Positions 1 to 8,014 of a stretch of DNA of 64,000 nt are shown here, in pieces (the first letter of the stretch is position 1; each line of letters opens with the position of its first letter). Source of the DNA: Sulfuricaulis sp040901545. Its GTDB lineage: Bacteria; Pseudomonadota; Gammaproteobacteria; Acidiferrobacterales; Sulfurifustaceae. The notes under the pieces are model-generated. The model saw only the letters and a list, made by a program, of their open reading frames with translations, was not told where the DNA came from and did no database searches. The stretch spans positions 62,001 to 126,000 of the forward strand of contig NZ_JBBDYL010000054.1 in the NCBI RefSeq assembly GCF_040901545.1, in the 5' to 3' direction. The position numbers were made by a program, and so were the translations under genes.

Positions 1-928
1 GCATGAGATCGGCGGCGCGCACGTTCACGTAGGCGCGCGCCAGCGGGAACTGAACGCCCTGGTTCTGGCCGATGGGGCGGTCGAAAACAAAACGTTCCTT
101 GGCGTAACGCGTGGCGCGGTCGATGAACCAGTCGCCGTCGCCGATGCATTCGGCGGCGATCAGTATCCGTTCCGCGTTCATGCCGTCGAGCACGTAGCGG
201 AATCCCTTGCCCTCCTCGCCGATCAGGTTTTCCGCCGGGACTTCCAGGTTGTCGAGGAAAAGTTCGTTGGTCTCGTGGTTGATCATGGTCTCGATCGGCT
301 TGACCGTCATGCCTTTTGCCTGGCCCTGTTGCAACTCGACCAGAAACACCGACAGTCCCTCGGATTTTTTCGTGACCCGGTCGAGCGGCGTGGTGCGCGC
401 CAGCAACAGCATGAGGTCGGAATGCTGCACGCGCGAAGTGAAAACCTTTTGGCCGTTGATGAGGTAGCGATCGCCGCGGCGCACCGCGGTTGTCTTTAAT
501 TTGGTGGTGTCAGAGCCGGAGGTGGGCTCGGTCACGGCGAAGGCTTGTAACCGCAGTTCCCCGCGCGCAATCTTCGGCAAATAACGGCGTTTTTGTGCTT
601 CCGATCCGTGCCGCAGCACGGTTCCCATGAGGTACATCTGGGCGTGACCAGCCGCCGCGTTGCCGCCGGCGCGGTTGATTTCTTCCAGAATAACCGAGGC
701 CTCGGTAATGCCGAGGCCCGTGCCGCCGTAATCTTCGGGAATCAGCGCCGCAAGCCAACCCGCCTCGGTCAGGGCCTTGACGAATTCCTCGGGATAGCGT
801 TGTTCGCGATCGACGCCACGCCAGTATTTATCCGGATAACGGCGGCACAGTTCGCGCACGGCATCGCGCAAATCGGTGTGGGCAGAGGAATCCGTCACGA
901 AAGCAGGCTCCGGATGATTTTTTGACAT
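1..928 (-). CDS. acyl-CoA dehydrogenase, C-terminus cut by window edge
   Basis: FAD-dependent oxidation of an acyl-CoA thioester to the 2-enoyl-CoA. The reading frame starts at ATG 926-928 (MSKNHPEPAFVTDSS) and runs open off the left edge. About 309 residues are visible. They include the N-terminal helical domain with IPEDYGGTGLG, the middle beta-domain signature QAFAVTEPTSGSDTT, and FLDNLEVPAENLIGEEGKGF, all typical of the family. The C-terminal helical domain is only partly present. The CitE-like and MaoC genes lie directly upstream in the same direction (gap of 9 bases to the lyase), so the three probably form one catabolic operon. The substrate cannot be told from sequence; a branched or dicarboxylic acyl-CoA is suggested by the neighbours. 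Confidence 0.9.
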   Translation of the reverse strand, partial: MSKNHPEPAFVTDSSAHTDLRDAVRELCRRYPDKYWRGVDREQRYPEEFVKALTEAGWLAALIPEDYGGTGLGITEASVILEEINRAGGNAAAGHAQMYLMGTVLRHGSEAQKRRYLPKIARGELRLQAFAVTEPTSGSDTTKLKTTAVRRGDRYLINGQKVFTSRVQHSDLMLLLARTTPLDRVTKKSEGLSVFLVELQQGQAKGMTVKPIETMINHETNELFLDNLEVPAENLIGEEGKGFRYVLDGMNAERILIAAECIGDGDWFIDRATRYAKERFVFDRPIGQNQGVQFPLARAYVNVRAADLM

Positions 929-937
929 GAATTATTT

Positions 938-1729
938 TTACTCCAGGATGCGTTTGGCGCGCTCGATGATCGGGCGGTCGATCATCCGGCCCTGGAACCG
1001 GATCGCGCCTTTGCCGGCGGCGGCGACGGCGGCCAGCACTTCCTTGGCCCAGGCGGTCTCCTGGGCGCTCGGTGAAAACCCCGCATTGACGGGGGCGACC
1101 TGCTTCGGGTGAATGCACAGTTTGGCGCCAAACCCGAGGCGGCGCGCGCGGTCGATGTCGGCCTTCAGTTTATCGGCGTCGTCCATCTCGATGGTGACGG
1201 TGTCGATGGGCGGCAATATTCCCGCCACGCGCGAGACAATGACTATTTGCGAGGAGGCATAAAGCAATTCCTCGCCGCTGCCCTGGATGCCGGTATCGAG
1301 CTGGAAATCGTACGAGCCGAAAGCCAATCGCTCAACCCGCGGCGAGCGCGCGATGTCAATGGCATGCCAGAGTCCTTGAGCGGTTTCAATAAAAGGAATT
1401 ATGGCGACGTGCCCAGATGTTTGGGCCGCCACGCGCGCGACGTGTTCGGCCGATTCCGCCTTGGGCAACACGATTCCACGCACGCCGGGTTGACGGCCCA
1501 CGGCTTTAAGATCGTCGTTAAACCATTCCGTCTCAGGCCCATTGATGCGCACGTACACCGGCCGTTCCGCTGAGAGCCACGTGACCACCTCGGATCGGGC
1601 TTTAACCTTGTTGTCCAAGGCCACGCCGTCTTCCAGGTCGAGAATGACGGCGTCGGCGCCGGCGTCGTAGGCCTTTTGAAATCGCTCCGGGCGCTCTCCA
1701 GGGGCGAACAGATAAGATCGCGCCGCCAT
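938..1729 (-). CDS. CitE-like CoA-ester lyase (HpcH/HpaI aldolase family)
   Basis: Mg-dependent C-C lyase/aldolase acting on beta-hydroxyacyl-CoA thioesters such as citramalyl-CoA or malyl-CoA. The 263-residue protein starts RSYLFAPGERPERF and has the metal and CoA-site motif DAVILDLEDGVA near residue 30. It also has VYVRINGPETEW, a conserved Glu in IPFIETAQGLW, and GAKLCIHPKQVAPVN near the C-terminus. These match single-domain CitE-like proteins rather than the citrate lyase beta subunit, and no citDFG partners are present. It lies between the MaoC hydratase (upstream) and the acyl-CoA dehydrogenase (downstream). A citramalyl-CoA lyase role is an inference from that context. Confidence 0.86.
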   Translation of the reverse strand: MAARSYLFAPGERPERFQKAYDAGADAVILDLEDGVALDNKVKARSEVVTWLSAERPVYVRINGPETEWFNDDLKAVGRQPGVRGIVLPKAESAEHVARVAAQTSGHVAIIPFIETAQGLWHAIDIARSPRVERLAFGSYDFQLDTGIQGSGEELLYASSQIVIVSRVAGILPPIDTVTIEMDDADKLKADIDRARRLGFGAKLCIHPKQVAPVNAGFSPSAQETAWAKEVLAAVAAAGKGAIRFQGRMIDRPIIERAKRILE

Positions 1730-1772
1730 GATTACGGTCTACCCCGCGCTTTTCGGAAACCGCGAGATGGAT

Positions 1773-2279
1773 TCATGCCTCGGCATCCGGCGCCAGGCGC
1801 GCGATATGCGGCGCCTGCCCGCGCTTGTAAACCATAAGCGTGCGGCGAAAGGTGATCACGGATTTTCCTTCCTGGTTGTAGCCCGTGGTCTTGACCGTGA
1901 CGATGCCGATGTTGGGACGCGACTTCGATTCGCGTTTGTTTAATACTTCCGATTGCGAGTAAATGGTATCGCCCTCGAATACCGGATGCGGCAGTTTGAC
2001 TTCGTCCCAGCCGAGGTTGGCGAACACGTTTTGCGACACGTCGGTGACGCTTTGCCCGGTCACCAGCGCCAGCGTCAGGGTCGAGTCCACCAGCGGCTTG
2101 CCGAATTCCGTTTGCGCGGCGTAATGCTGATCGAAGTGGATCGGCGCGGTGTTTTGGGTCAGGAGCGTGAACCAGATATTATCGGTCTGCGTGATGGTGC
2201 GCCCCAGCGGATGCACGTACACGTCCCCCACTTCGAAATCCTCGAAAAAGCGGCCGGACCATCCCGGTTTTAAGGCCAT
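1773..2279 (-). CDS. MaoC-family acyl-CoA hydratase
   Basis: Hot-dog fold (R)-specific enoyl-CoA hydratase family, 168 residues. The sequence has an N-terminal FFEDFEVGDVYVHPLGRTI, the hydratase motif around NTAPIHFDQHYA (Asp and His of the hydratase dyad), and GKPLVDSTLTLALVTG. This resembles itaconyl-CoA/mesaconyl-CoA hydratase-type MaoC proteins. The start at ATG 2277-2279 is preceded by AAGGA about 8 bases upstream. The gene is first in a minus-strand series followed by the CitE-like lyase (gap 43 bases) and the acyl-CoA dehydrogenase. A 16-base palindrome lies about 65 bases upstream and could be an operator. Confidence 0.85.
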   Translation of the reverse strand: MALKPGWSGRFFEDFEVGDVYVHPLGRTITQTDNIWFTLLTQNTAPIHFDQHYAAQTEFGKPLVDSTLTLALVTGQSVTDVSQNVFANLGWDEVKLPHPVFEGDTIYSQSEVLNKRESKSRPNIGIVTVKTTGYNQEGKSVITFRRTLMVYKRGQAPHIARLAPDAEA

Positions 2280-2344
2280 GACATTATTCCTTGGGTATAT
2301 GGTTTACGCCGCCAAGGATACTACGCCATCGTGCTTTACCGGTA

Positions 2345-2360
2345 GCGGCGGTACCGCCGC
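2345..2360. promoter_or_regulatory. 16-base perfect palindrome upstream of maoC
   Basis: GCGGCGGTACCGCCGC reads the same on both strands. It lies 65 bases before the MaoC start codon and just after the end of the hydrolase transcription unit, a position suited to a dimeric repressor of the MaoC-lyase-dehydrogenase genes. It could also be only a stable RNA stem. No regulator gene is visible nearby. Confidence 0.35.
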
Positions 2361-2405
2361 GTGCGCTACCTCGAATCCTTGATCGGGAGAGTGCCATCTC
2401 GATTC

Positions 2406-2430
2406 TGACACAGCGGAAATTGCTGTGTCA
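2406..2430. repeat. 9-base perfect inverted repeat (hairpin)
   Basis: TGACACAGC (2406-2414) and GCTGTGTCA (2422-2430) pair perfectly around a 7-base loop. No T-run follows on either strand, so it is not a standard intrinsic terminator. It lies between the hydrolase terminator and the MaoC promoter region and could be an operator or an RNA stem. Confidence 0.45.
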
Positions 2431-2454
2431 CGACGCCACGCGTGGATTCATGCA

Positions 2455-2486
2455 AACAAAAAGGCCTTCCCATTGGGACGGCCTTT
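2455..2486 (-). terminator. Rho-independent terminator of the alpha/beta hydrolase gene
   Basis: Read on the minus strand, AAAGGCC and GGCCTTT form a stem with an inner TCCC/GGGA pairing, followed directly by a T-rich tract (TTTTTGTTT). It begins about 26 bases after the hydrolase stop codon (2512), so it should end that transcript before the MaoC operon. Confidence 0.75.
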
Positions 2487-2511
2487 CCATAAGGAATATG
2501 GCTATCGACGG

Positions 2512-3636
2512 TTATTCTTTGAGGAAATTAAGGATTTCGTTGAAGAATTCAAAACGCTTCTTCTCGAACAGCACGAAATGGGTCGCGTCCTTGATCAGTA
2601 CGCTTTTCTTGACCGGCGCGTTCGTTAAATCGCGCATCAGGCCTTCGCGATCATCGGGAAAAGACCAAGTATCGTATTCGCCGGCGATGACGAGAGTCGG
2701 CACGAAGATTGACGACGCGTTCCACATGCGGCGGCCGGTCAATTGTTGAAACGTGTCTTCCAGCACGCCGTTCGGCGCCCGTAACGCGGGCGGATTTCGT
2801 GTGTTGCTCGTCGGGTCCGTGGCCAGTGCTTCGGCGGCGAAGGCGTCGACGACGCCTTGCTCCCGGTATTGACTCTTATCCTCCAGCGGAATTTCACCAT
2901 CCCAGCGGCCCTGATTTTGGGCAGCGGAATTCGTGCGATAGGCGCCGACGCCATAATTGAACTCATACGGCTTGCGCTTATTCTGCAATCCGCTGCCGGG
3001 GCCCAGGTTGGTATGCAGGGCGAACGCGTACGCCGGCGCGTACAGGACGAGCTTATGGACTTTTTCGCTGTGCAGCGTGGTGTAGTAACCGGCCGTCATC
3101 GCTCCCCAGGACCAGCCGATCAACGAAACTTTTTTGACTTTATGCTTTGCGCGAATGTGATCGACCACCGCGCCGATATCGCGGATAACGAGGTAAGAGC
3201 GCGACACCGGTTTATTGCTCTTCGCCGGTTCGTCCATGGCTTTTTCACGAGTGGAAAATCCGTAATTGCGCTTGTCGAACATGTAAACGACATATCCGCG
3301 CTTTACCATCCAATCCGCCCAGGAATAATCCTGGTACCCAAGATCAAAATCGGGCGTCGAAGGGTAGGTCGCTCCATGAACAAACACGACGATATTCTCG
3401 TCGGTGAATTTCTTATTGCCTTGGGTCATCTTTGACCGGACGAATAGCTTGATTCCCGAGTCAACGGCGTCGATATGGTAGTCTTGTTTAATGATTTTCT
3501 CTTGTTGCGCCAGGGAAGCGATGGGAAATAAAAGGAAGACGGTCAAACCGACGGCCAATAAAAAGCGTGGTGTTAGGTAATGCGAACCAGGAGGAAGGAC
3601 CGGGGCCGCAATAGGCGGCCTAAAAAAAGCATTCAT
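2512..3636 (-). CDS. exported alpha/beta-fold hydrolase
   Basis: A 374-residue serine hydrolase of unknown substrate. A hydrophobic stretch at about residues 27-43 (FLLAVGLTVFLLFPIASLA) followed by a polar sequence looks like a signal peptide or N-terminal anchor, so the enzyme probably acts in the periplasm. The oxyanion region is VFVHGATYP, the nucleophile elbow is GWSWG, the acidic residue lies in AGEYDTWSF, and the catalytic His is in DATHFVLFEKK near the C-terminus. ATG 3634-3636 follows AGGAG, supporting the start. The gene is monocistronic: it has its own downstream terminator and more than 130 bases upstream. The family includes esterases and acyltransferases; I cannot choose between them. 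Confidence 0.8.
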   Translation of the reverse strand: MNAFFRPPIAAPVLPPGSHYLTPRFLLAVGLTVFLLFPIASLAQQEKIIKQDYHIDAVDSGIKLFVRSKMTQGNKKFTDENIVVFVHGATYPSTPDFDLGYQDYSWADWMVKRGYVVYMFDKRNYGFSTREKAMDEPAKSNKPVSRSYLVIRDIGAVVDHIRAKHKVKKVSLIGWSWGAMTAGYYTTLHSEKVHKLVLYAPAYAFALHTNLGPGSGLQNKRKPYEFNYGVGAYRTNSAAQNQGRWDGEIPLEDKSQYREQGVVDAFAAEALATDPTSNTRNPPALRAPNGVLEDTFQQLTGRRMWNASSIFVPTLVIAGEYDTWSFPDDREGLMRDLTNAPVKKSVLIKDATHFVLFEKKRFEFFNEILNFLKE

Positions 3637-3771
3637 GATATTTTTCTCCTAAGCAGTGTTATTGGAATAAGGCGAAGTAATTATCATCAATTTTGTTGCA
3701 AATTAAGTATGCGCCGAACGTGCAGAAAAGCAATGCACACCGCGCCGGCATTGAGATCAGTGTCATGATTT

Positions 3772-4389
3772 TTATATATGCGGATTAGTCCTGGTCAAGA
3801 GCTCCAGCAATTCCCGCAAGATGCGCTCCGTCAATCCCCAAACGATATGTTTGCCGTGGCGGAAGCATAACACCTGGCGCGGCCCGCCGCGCACCGTGAC
3901 GGTGGCTTCGCCCCACAAGTCCGGCTGGCGCAGCCGCGCCAGCGGAACCCAGAACGCCGCGGCCACTTCCGGTCCCGGCGCAATCTGCACGTCGGGTCTG
4001 ACCACGGCGACGTACGGAACCACCATGATGCCCGGGATATCGGCCGACATCGGTCGAACTTCGCTCAGTCGGCCGAGTATCCTGCCATCGCGCACCAGAT
4101 CGACACCAATTTCCTCGTGTGTCTCGCGCACAACGGCGTCTTCCAGCGAGGTATCGCCCGGATCGCGGTGGCCGCCGGGCAGGCCGATGTTGCCACTCCA
4201 GGGGTCGCCCTCGAATTCCGCGCGCAAAATCAGCAGCAGTTCTAGCGACTCCGCTTCGGCCGCACGCAATATCAGCACCACCGCGGCTTCACGCATTTCA
4301 GTTTGATCCGGCGTGTGGCGCATCGCATTCAAGGCACGCACGAGGCGTTTCATGTCGGGGTGATGCAGTACCTTGGCGAGTTCAGACAT
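3772..4389 (-). CDS. Nudix hydrolase, CoA pyrophosphatase-like
   Basis: Hydrolyses a nucleoside diphosphate linked to another moiety, most likely CoA or a derivative. The 205-residue protein has a Nudix box at about residues 72-95 (GGHRDPGDTSLEDAVVRET, then HEEIGV) with the RExxEE core. The preceding segment RAEFEGDPWSGNIGLPGG resembles the motif that marks the NudL/CoAse subgroup. The extra residue between the first acidic position and RE is normal for that subgroup. It is transcribed away from the CoA-transferase gene, with 192 bases between them. Given the CoA-thioester enzymes around it, a role in CoA turnover is plausible but unproven. Confidence 0.8.
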   Translation of the reverse strand: MSELAKVLHHPDMKRLVRALNAMRHTPDQTEMREAAVVLILRAAEAESLELLLILRAEFEGDPWSGNIGLPGGHRDPGDTSLEDAVVRETHEEIGVDLVRDGRILGRLSEVRPMSADIPGIMVVPYVAVVRPDVQIAPGPEVAAAFWVPLARLRQPDLWGEATVTVRGGPRQVLCFRHGKHIVWGLTERILRELLELLTRTNPHI

Positions 4390-4581
4390 GGTCTAAGGAT
4401 ACAGAGCGAGCAATCCATGTTGCAACCGACCCTACCGTGGGAGCGTCATTGACTCAGCCAGATTGAAGCCGGTGGAATCTTTTCGGCAAGTGCAGTATTT
4501 TCACATATCCGTCATTATCTGACCGGCTTCGCCATTGTAAAGACTAGCAATGGTGCCGACGTCATGAAATGAGATCGGACC

Positions 4582-5781
4582 ATGAACGACAAACCGCTAC
4601 CGCTGAAAGGATTGAAGGTTATCGAGCTCGGCACGCTGATTGCGGGGCCGTTCGCCGGAAAGCTGTTTGCGGAATTCGGCGCCGAGGTAATCAAAATCGA
4701 GACGCCGGGCGACGGCGACCCGCTGCGTTCCTGGCGCAAGCTGCACCAGGGCACGTCGTTGTGGTGGTATCTCCAGGCGCGCAATAAAAAGTCGGTCACG
4801 GTCGATCTTAAAGCCAAGGAAGGACAGGAAATCGTGCGCCGGCTGGTTCGAAACACCGACATCGTCATCGAGAATTTTCGCCCCGGCACCATGGAAAAAT
4901 GGAATCTCGGCTGGGACGCGCTTTCCGGTCTGAACCCGGGGCTCGTCATGGTCCGCGTATCCGGTTACGGTCAGAGCGGTCCATATCGCGACCGCACCGG
5001 TTTCGGCGCCATCGGGGAATCGATGGGTGGGCTGCGTTATGTCACGGGCGATCCCGGCCGGCCGCCGGTGCGTGTCGGCATCAGCCTTGGGGATGCGCTC
5101 GCGGCCATGTATGGGGTAATCGGCGCGCTCACGGCGGTGTACCACCGCAAGGTCAACGGGGGCAAAGGCCAGTACGTGGATGTCGCGTTGTACGAGGCGG
5201 TGTTCAGCATGATGGAAAGCATGCTGCCGGAATACGCCATGACCGGCTTCATCCGCGAGCGCAGCGGCGGCGCGCTGCCGGGGATCGCGCCGTCAAATAC
5301 CTATCTGTGCCGTGACGGCAAGTACGTCGTCATCGGGGCCAACAACGACAGCATATTCAAGCGCCTGATGATCACGATGGAACGGCGGGATTTGGCCGAC
5401 GATCCGGGGCTGGCGAACAACACCGGCCGGGCGCAACGGGCCGAAGCGCTCGATCAGGCGATCGGCGCGTGGACGGCCCGGTACGACCTCGACTCAGTGC
5501 TGGAAAAACTCGAAGCGGCGCAGGTTCCGAGCGGCAAGATTTACAACATCCAGGATATCGTCGAAGACGTGCACTACCGGGCACGTGACATGATCCAGGA
5601 ATTCGCGCTCAAGGGCGGCGAAAAAATAGCGCTGCCGGGGATCGTGCCCAAGCTTTCGGAAACTCCGGGCGACACCCGCTGGCTCGGGCCGGAATTGGGG
5701 GCGCATACGGTGGAGGTGTTGACGCAGATCGGGTACGACGCGGCGCAGCAGGCGGAGTTAAAACAGCGGGGCGTGATTTAA
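4582..5781 (+). CDS. family III (CaiB/BaiF) CoA-transferase
   Basis: Transfers CoA between carboxylic acids through an enzyme-bound aspartyl intermediate. At 399 residues it has the usual length for the interlocked-ring homodimer. It starts LPLKGLKVIELGTLIAGPFA and carries FGAEVIKIETPGDGDPLR, VTVDLKAKEGQEIVRRL and DIVIENFRPGTMEKWNLG. It also carries SGYGQSGPYRDRTGFG and GGKGQYVDVALYEAVFSMME, all family hallmarks; the catalytic Asp is probably the one in YVDVALYE. Two bases separate its stop from the next gene, an HMG-CoA lyase homologue, so the two are cotranscribed. Together with the CitE-like and MaoC proteins it would fit CoA activation of a C5-dicarboxylate such as itaconate. Confidence 0.9.
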   Translation: MNDKPLPLKGLKVIELGTLIAGPFAGKLFAEFGAEVIKIETPGDGDPLRSWRKLHQGTSLWWYLQARNKKSVTVDLKAKEGQEIVRRLVRNTDIVIENFRPGTMEKWNLGWDALSGLNPGLVMVRVSGYGQSGPYRDRTGFGAIGESMGGLRYVTGDPGRPPVRVGISLGDALAAMYGVIGALTAVYHRKVNGGKGQYVDVALYEAVFSMMESMLPEYAMTGFIRERSGGALPGIAPSNTYLCRDGKYVVIGANNDSIFKRLMITMERRDLADDPGLANNTGRAQRAEALDQAIGAWTARYDLDSVLEKLEAAQVPSGKIYNIQDIVEDVHYRARDMIQEFALKGGEKIALPGIVPKLSETPGDTRWLGPELGAHTVEVLTQIGYDAAQQAELKQRGVI

Positions 5782-5783
5782 CC

Positions 5784-6713
5784 ATGACGCGAGTATACGT
5801 CCACGACGTTGCGGTCCGTGATGGATTCCAGATCGAGCCGGCATTCGTGCCGACCGACGTCAAGATCGCGCTGATTGACGAATTAAGCGCTACCGGTCTG
5901 GCGAAAATCGAAGCGACGGCCTTTGTCTCGCCCAAGGCCGTGCCGAACCTGCGCGACGCCGAAGCCGTCATGCGCGGCATCCGGCGCGTGCCGAGCGTGA
6001 TTTACTCCGCGCTCGTCCCGAACGCCAAGGGCGCGGAGCGCGCGGTCGCCTGCGAAGTCGATGAGATCAACCTGATGGTGTCCGCCAGCGAGACGCACAA
6101 CCGCGCCAACGTCAACCGCACGACCGAACAGAGCCTGTCCGGTTTCCGTGATGTAATGAGCATCGTCCACGGCACCGGGGTGGCGATGAACGGCAGTATC
6201 AGCACCACTTTCGGCTGTCCGTTTGAGGGCAGCATACCGGAGACTCGGGTGTTCCATTGCGTCGAACGTTACCTGAAGCTCGGCATGGATGGAATCACCT
6301 TGGCCGACACCACCGGCATGGCGCATCCAAAACAGGTGCGGGAACTCACGCGTGCCGTGTTAGCGCGGTTTCCCACAGCCGAGATCACGCTGCATTTCCA
6401 CAATACGCGCGGCATGGGACTGGCGAACGTGCTCGCCGGCCTGGAAGCCGGGGTTGTGCGTTACGACGGTTCCCTGGGCGGGCTGGGCGGCTGCCCGTTC
6501 GCACCGGGCGCGACGGGCAATATCTGCACCGAAGACCTGGTGCACATGCTTGAAGCGATGGGATTTCACACCGGCGTGGAATTGGATAAGTTGCTGGTCG
6601 CGGCACGCCGTTTGCCGGACATTGTCGGGCACGACCTGCCAGGACAGATCGCCAAGGCCGGCAAGATCACCGATCTGCACGACGCCGGAGTTCCAAAAAC
6701 ACCTATTTCCTGA
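5784..6713 (+). CDS. hydroxymethylglutaryl-CoA lyase family protein
   Basis: TIM-barrel lyase of the HMGL-like family, which splits 3-hydroxy-3-methylglutaryl-CoA or a related tertiary hydroxyacyl-CoA into acetyl-CoA and a keto acid. The 309-residue protein has the metal-site motif VAVRDGFQ near the N-terminus, LADTTGMAHP, and HFHNTRGMGLANVLAGLEAG. The active-site loop GLGGCPFAPGATGN has its catalytic Cys at residue 237. Its start lies 2 bases after the CoA-transferase stop codon, so translation is probably coupled. CoA-transferase plus HMGL pairs are common in leucine, terpenoid and C5-acid breakdown; the exact substrate is not decided here. Confidence 0.88.
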   Translation: MTRVYVHDVAVRDGFQIEPAFVPTDVKIALIDELSATGLAKIEATAFVSPKAVPNLRDAEAVMRGIRRVPSVIYSALVPNAKGAERAVACEVDEINLMVSASETHNRANVNRTTEQSLSGFRDVMSIVHGTGVAMNGSISTTFGCPFEGSIPETRVFHCVERYLKLGMDGITLADTTGMAHPKQVRELTRAVLARFPTAEITLHFHNTRGMGLANVLAGLEAGVVRYDGSLGGLGGCPFAPGATGNICTEDLVHMLEAMGFHTGVELDKLLVAARRLPDIVGHDLPGQIAKAGKITDLHDAGVPKTPIS

Positions 6714-6793
6714 TTCTTGCTTTTTTCACGGCGAATAATAACACGAAGCGGTCAATCGCGGTCCGGTCTTCGAGTCATCCACAGCGAATGGCG

Positions 6794-7273
6794 TCACGGT
6801 GAATCATTGTCGATCAGCACTACTGCTTGGGCGGCGATGCCCTCTTCCCGCCCGACGAAACCAAGCTTTTCAGTCGTGGTCGCCTTGATGTTCACGTCGG
6901 ACTCCGCGAGTCCGAGATCGGCGGCGATATTTTGTTTCATCCGCGGAAGATAAGTTGACAAGCGCGGGGTCTGTGCGATCACGGTGCTGTCGATGTTAAC
7001 CACTTTCCATCCATGCCGAGTCAACGCCTCCTTGACCTTATGAAGAAGTTTCCTGCTGTCGATATTCTTGTATTGGGGATCGGAGTCGGGAAAATGCCGG
7101 CCGATGTCACCGAGCCCGGCGGCGCCGAGGCAGGCGTCGCACACGGCGTGAATCAGAACATCGGCGTCGGAATGACCCTGCAATCCCTTGTTGTGCGGGA
7201 TTTTCACCCCGCCCAGAATGAGATCGCGTCCGGAAACCAGTGGATGCACGTCGTAACCATGTCCGACGCGCAT
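6794..7273 (-). CDS. ispF: 2-C-methyl-D-erythritol 2,4-cyclodiphosphate synthase
   Basis: Fifth enzyme of the non-mevalonate (MEP) isoprenoid pathway: it cyclises CDP-methylerythritol 2-phosphate to MEcPP with release of CMP. The 159-residue length is standard. Motifs seen are MRVGHGYDVHPL with the zinc ligands Asp and His, the HSDADVLIHAVCDA motif, and the C-terminal ATTTEKLGFVGREEGIAAQA. The start ATG shares one base with the ispD stop (TGATG), so the two are translationally coupled, as in many proteobacteria. Confidence 0.97.
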   Translation of the reverse strand: MRVGHGYDVHPLVSGRDLILGGVKIPHNKGLQGHSDADVLIHAVCDACLGAAGLGDIGRHFPDSDPQYKNIDSRKLLHKVKEALTRHGWKVVNIDSTVIAQTPRLSTYLPRMKQNIAADLGLAESDVNIKATTTEKLGFVGREEGIAAQAVVLIDNDSP

Positions 7274-7992
7274 CAGGCGTTTCCTTGTTGGTGCTTCAAA
7301 ATCAATTCAGCCAAGTAGAGGTCCTCGGCCACCGTGATTTTGATATTGTCGCCGTGACACGCGACCACGCGCGGATGTCCGCCCGCGGCTTCGATCGCCG
7401 AGGCTTCGTCGGTGATTTTATCGCCATGTTTCAATCCCGCTTCCAGCGCATTTCGCAATTTACCGATGCGGAACATCTGCGGCGTGGCCGCACGCCACAA
7501 CCCCGCGCGCTCAACCGTTGCAATGATGCGCCCTTCCATATCGGCACGCTTGACGGTATCGGAAACCGGGAGGGCCAGTAATCCGCCTTCCTCGTCCGCT
7601 CCCACCGCCACGATCAGTTTATCCAGATCCGCATGACGCACGCACGGGCGCACGGCATCGTGTACCATGACCCATTCATCGGGTTTCGCGTGCTTGGCCA
7701 ATTCCTTGAGGCCATTGAGCACGGTGTGAGCACGGGTTTCACCGCCGGTGTATTTGCCGAGATATTTCGGCAGGCGTACCAGAATCGGAATAAATGCCTG
7801 CCAGTGATGGTCGTGCTCCGAAACGCCGACGAGCACGCCGCGGATACGCGGATGCGCACACAGACGTTCGAGGGTGTGCAGGAGCACGGGGCGGCCCAGA
7901 ATCGGATGATACTGCTTCGGGGTGGACGCCAGCATCCGCAGGCCCTGTCCGCCCGCCGGGATCAGAGCCCAGATTCCGTTCGCGACGGTCAC
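7273..7992 (-). CDS. ispD: 2-C-methyl-D-erythritol 4-phosphate cytidylyltransferase
   Basis: Third enzyme of the MEP pathway: it couples CTP and methylerythritol 4-phosphate to form CDP-ME. The 239-residue protein has the nucleotide-binding motif ALIPAGGQGLRM followed by PKQYHPILGRPVLLHTL, the central VMVHDAVRPCV, and the C-terminal NIKITVAEDLYLAE. It lies immediately after the CarD-family gene (22-base gap) and overlaps ispF by one base. The three probably form one transcript driven from upstream of the CarD gene. Confidence 0.97.
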   Translation of the reverse strand: MTVANGIWALIPAGGQGLRMLASTPKQYHPILGRPVLLHTLERLCAHPRIRGVLVGVSEHDHHWQAFIPILVRLPKYLGKYTGGETRAHTVLNGLKELAKHAKPDEWVMVHDAVRPCVRHADLDKLIVAVGADEEGGLLALPVSDTVKRADMEGRIIATVERAGLWRAATPQMFRIGKLRNALEAGLKHGDKITDEASAIEAAGGHPRVVACHGDNIKITVAEDLYLAELILKHQQGNA

Positions 7993-8014
7993 GGGAGGTT
8001 ACGCCTTGAGACGA

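Noticed and set aside
4119..4466. Plus-strand open frame opposite the Nudix gene
   Set aside because: Arg- and Pro-rich translation with no motifs; the minus-strand frame has a clear Nudix box.
4515..5145. Minus-strand open frames opposite the CoA-transferase gene
   Set aside because: They are long only because of the high GC content; the plus-strand protein is an unmistakable CaiB-family member.
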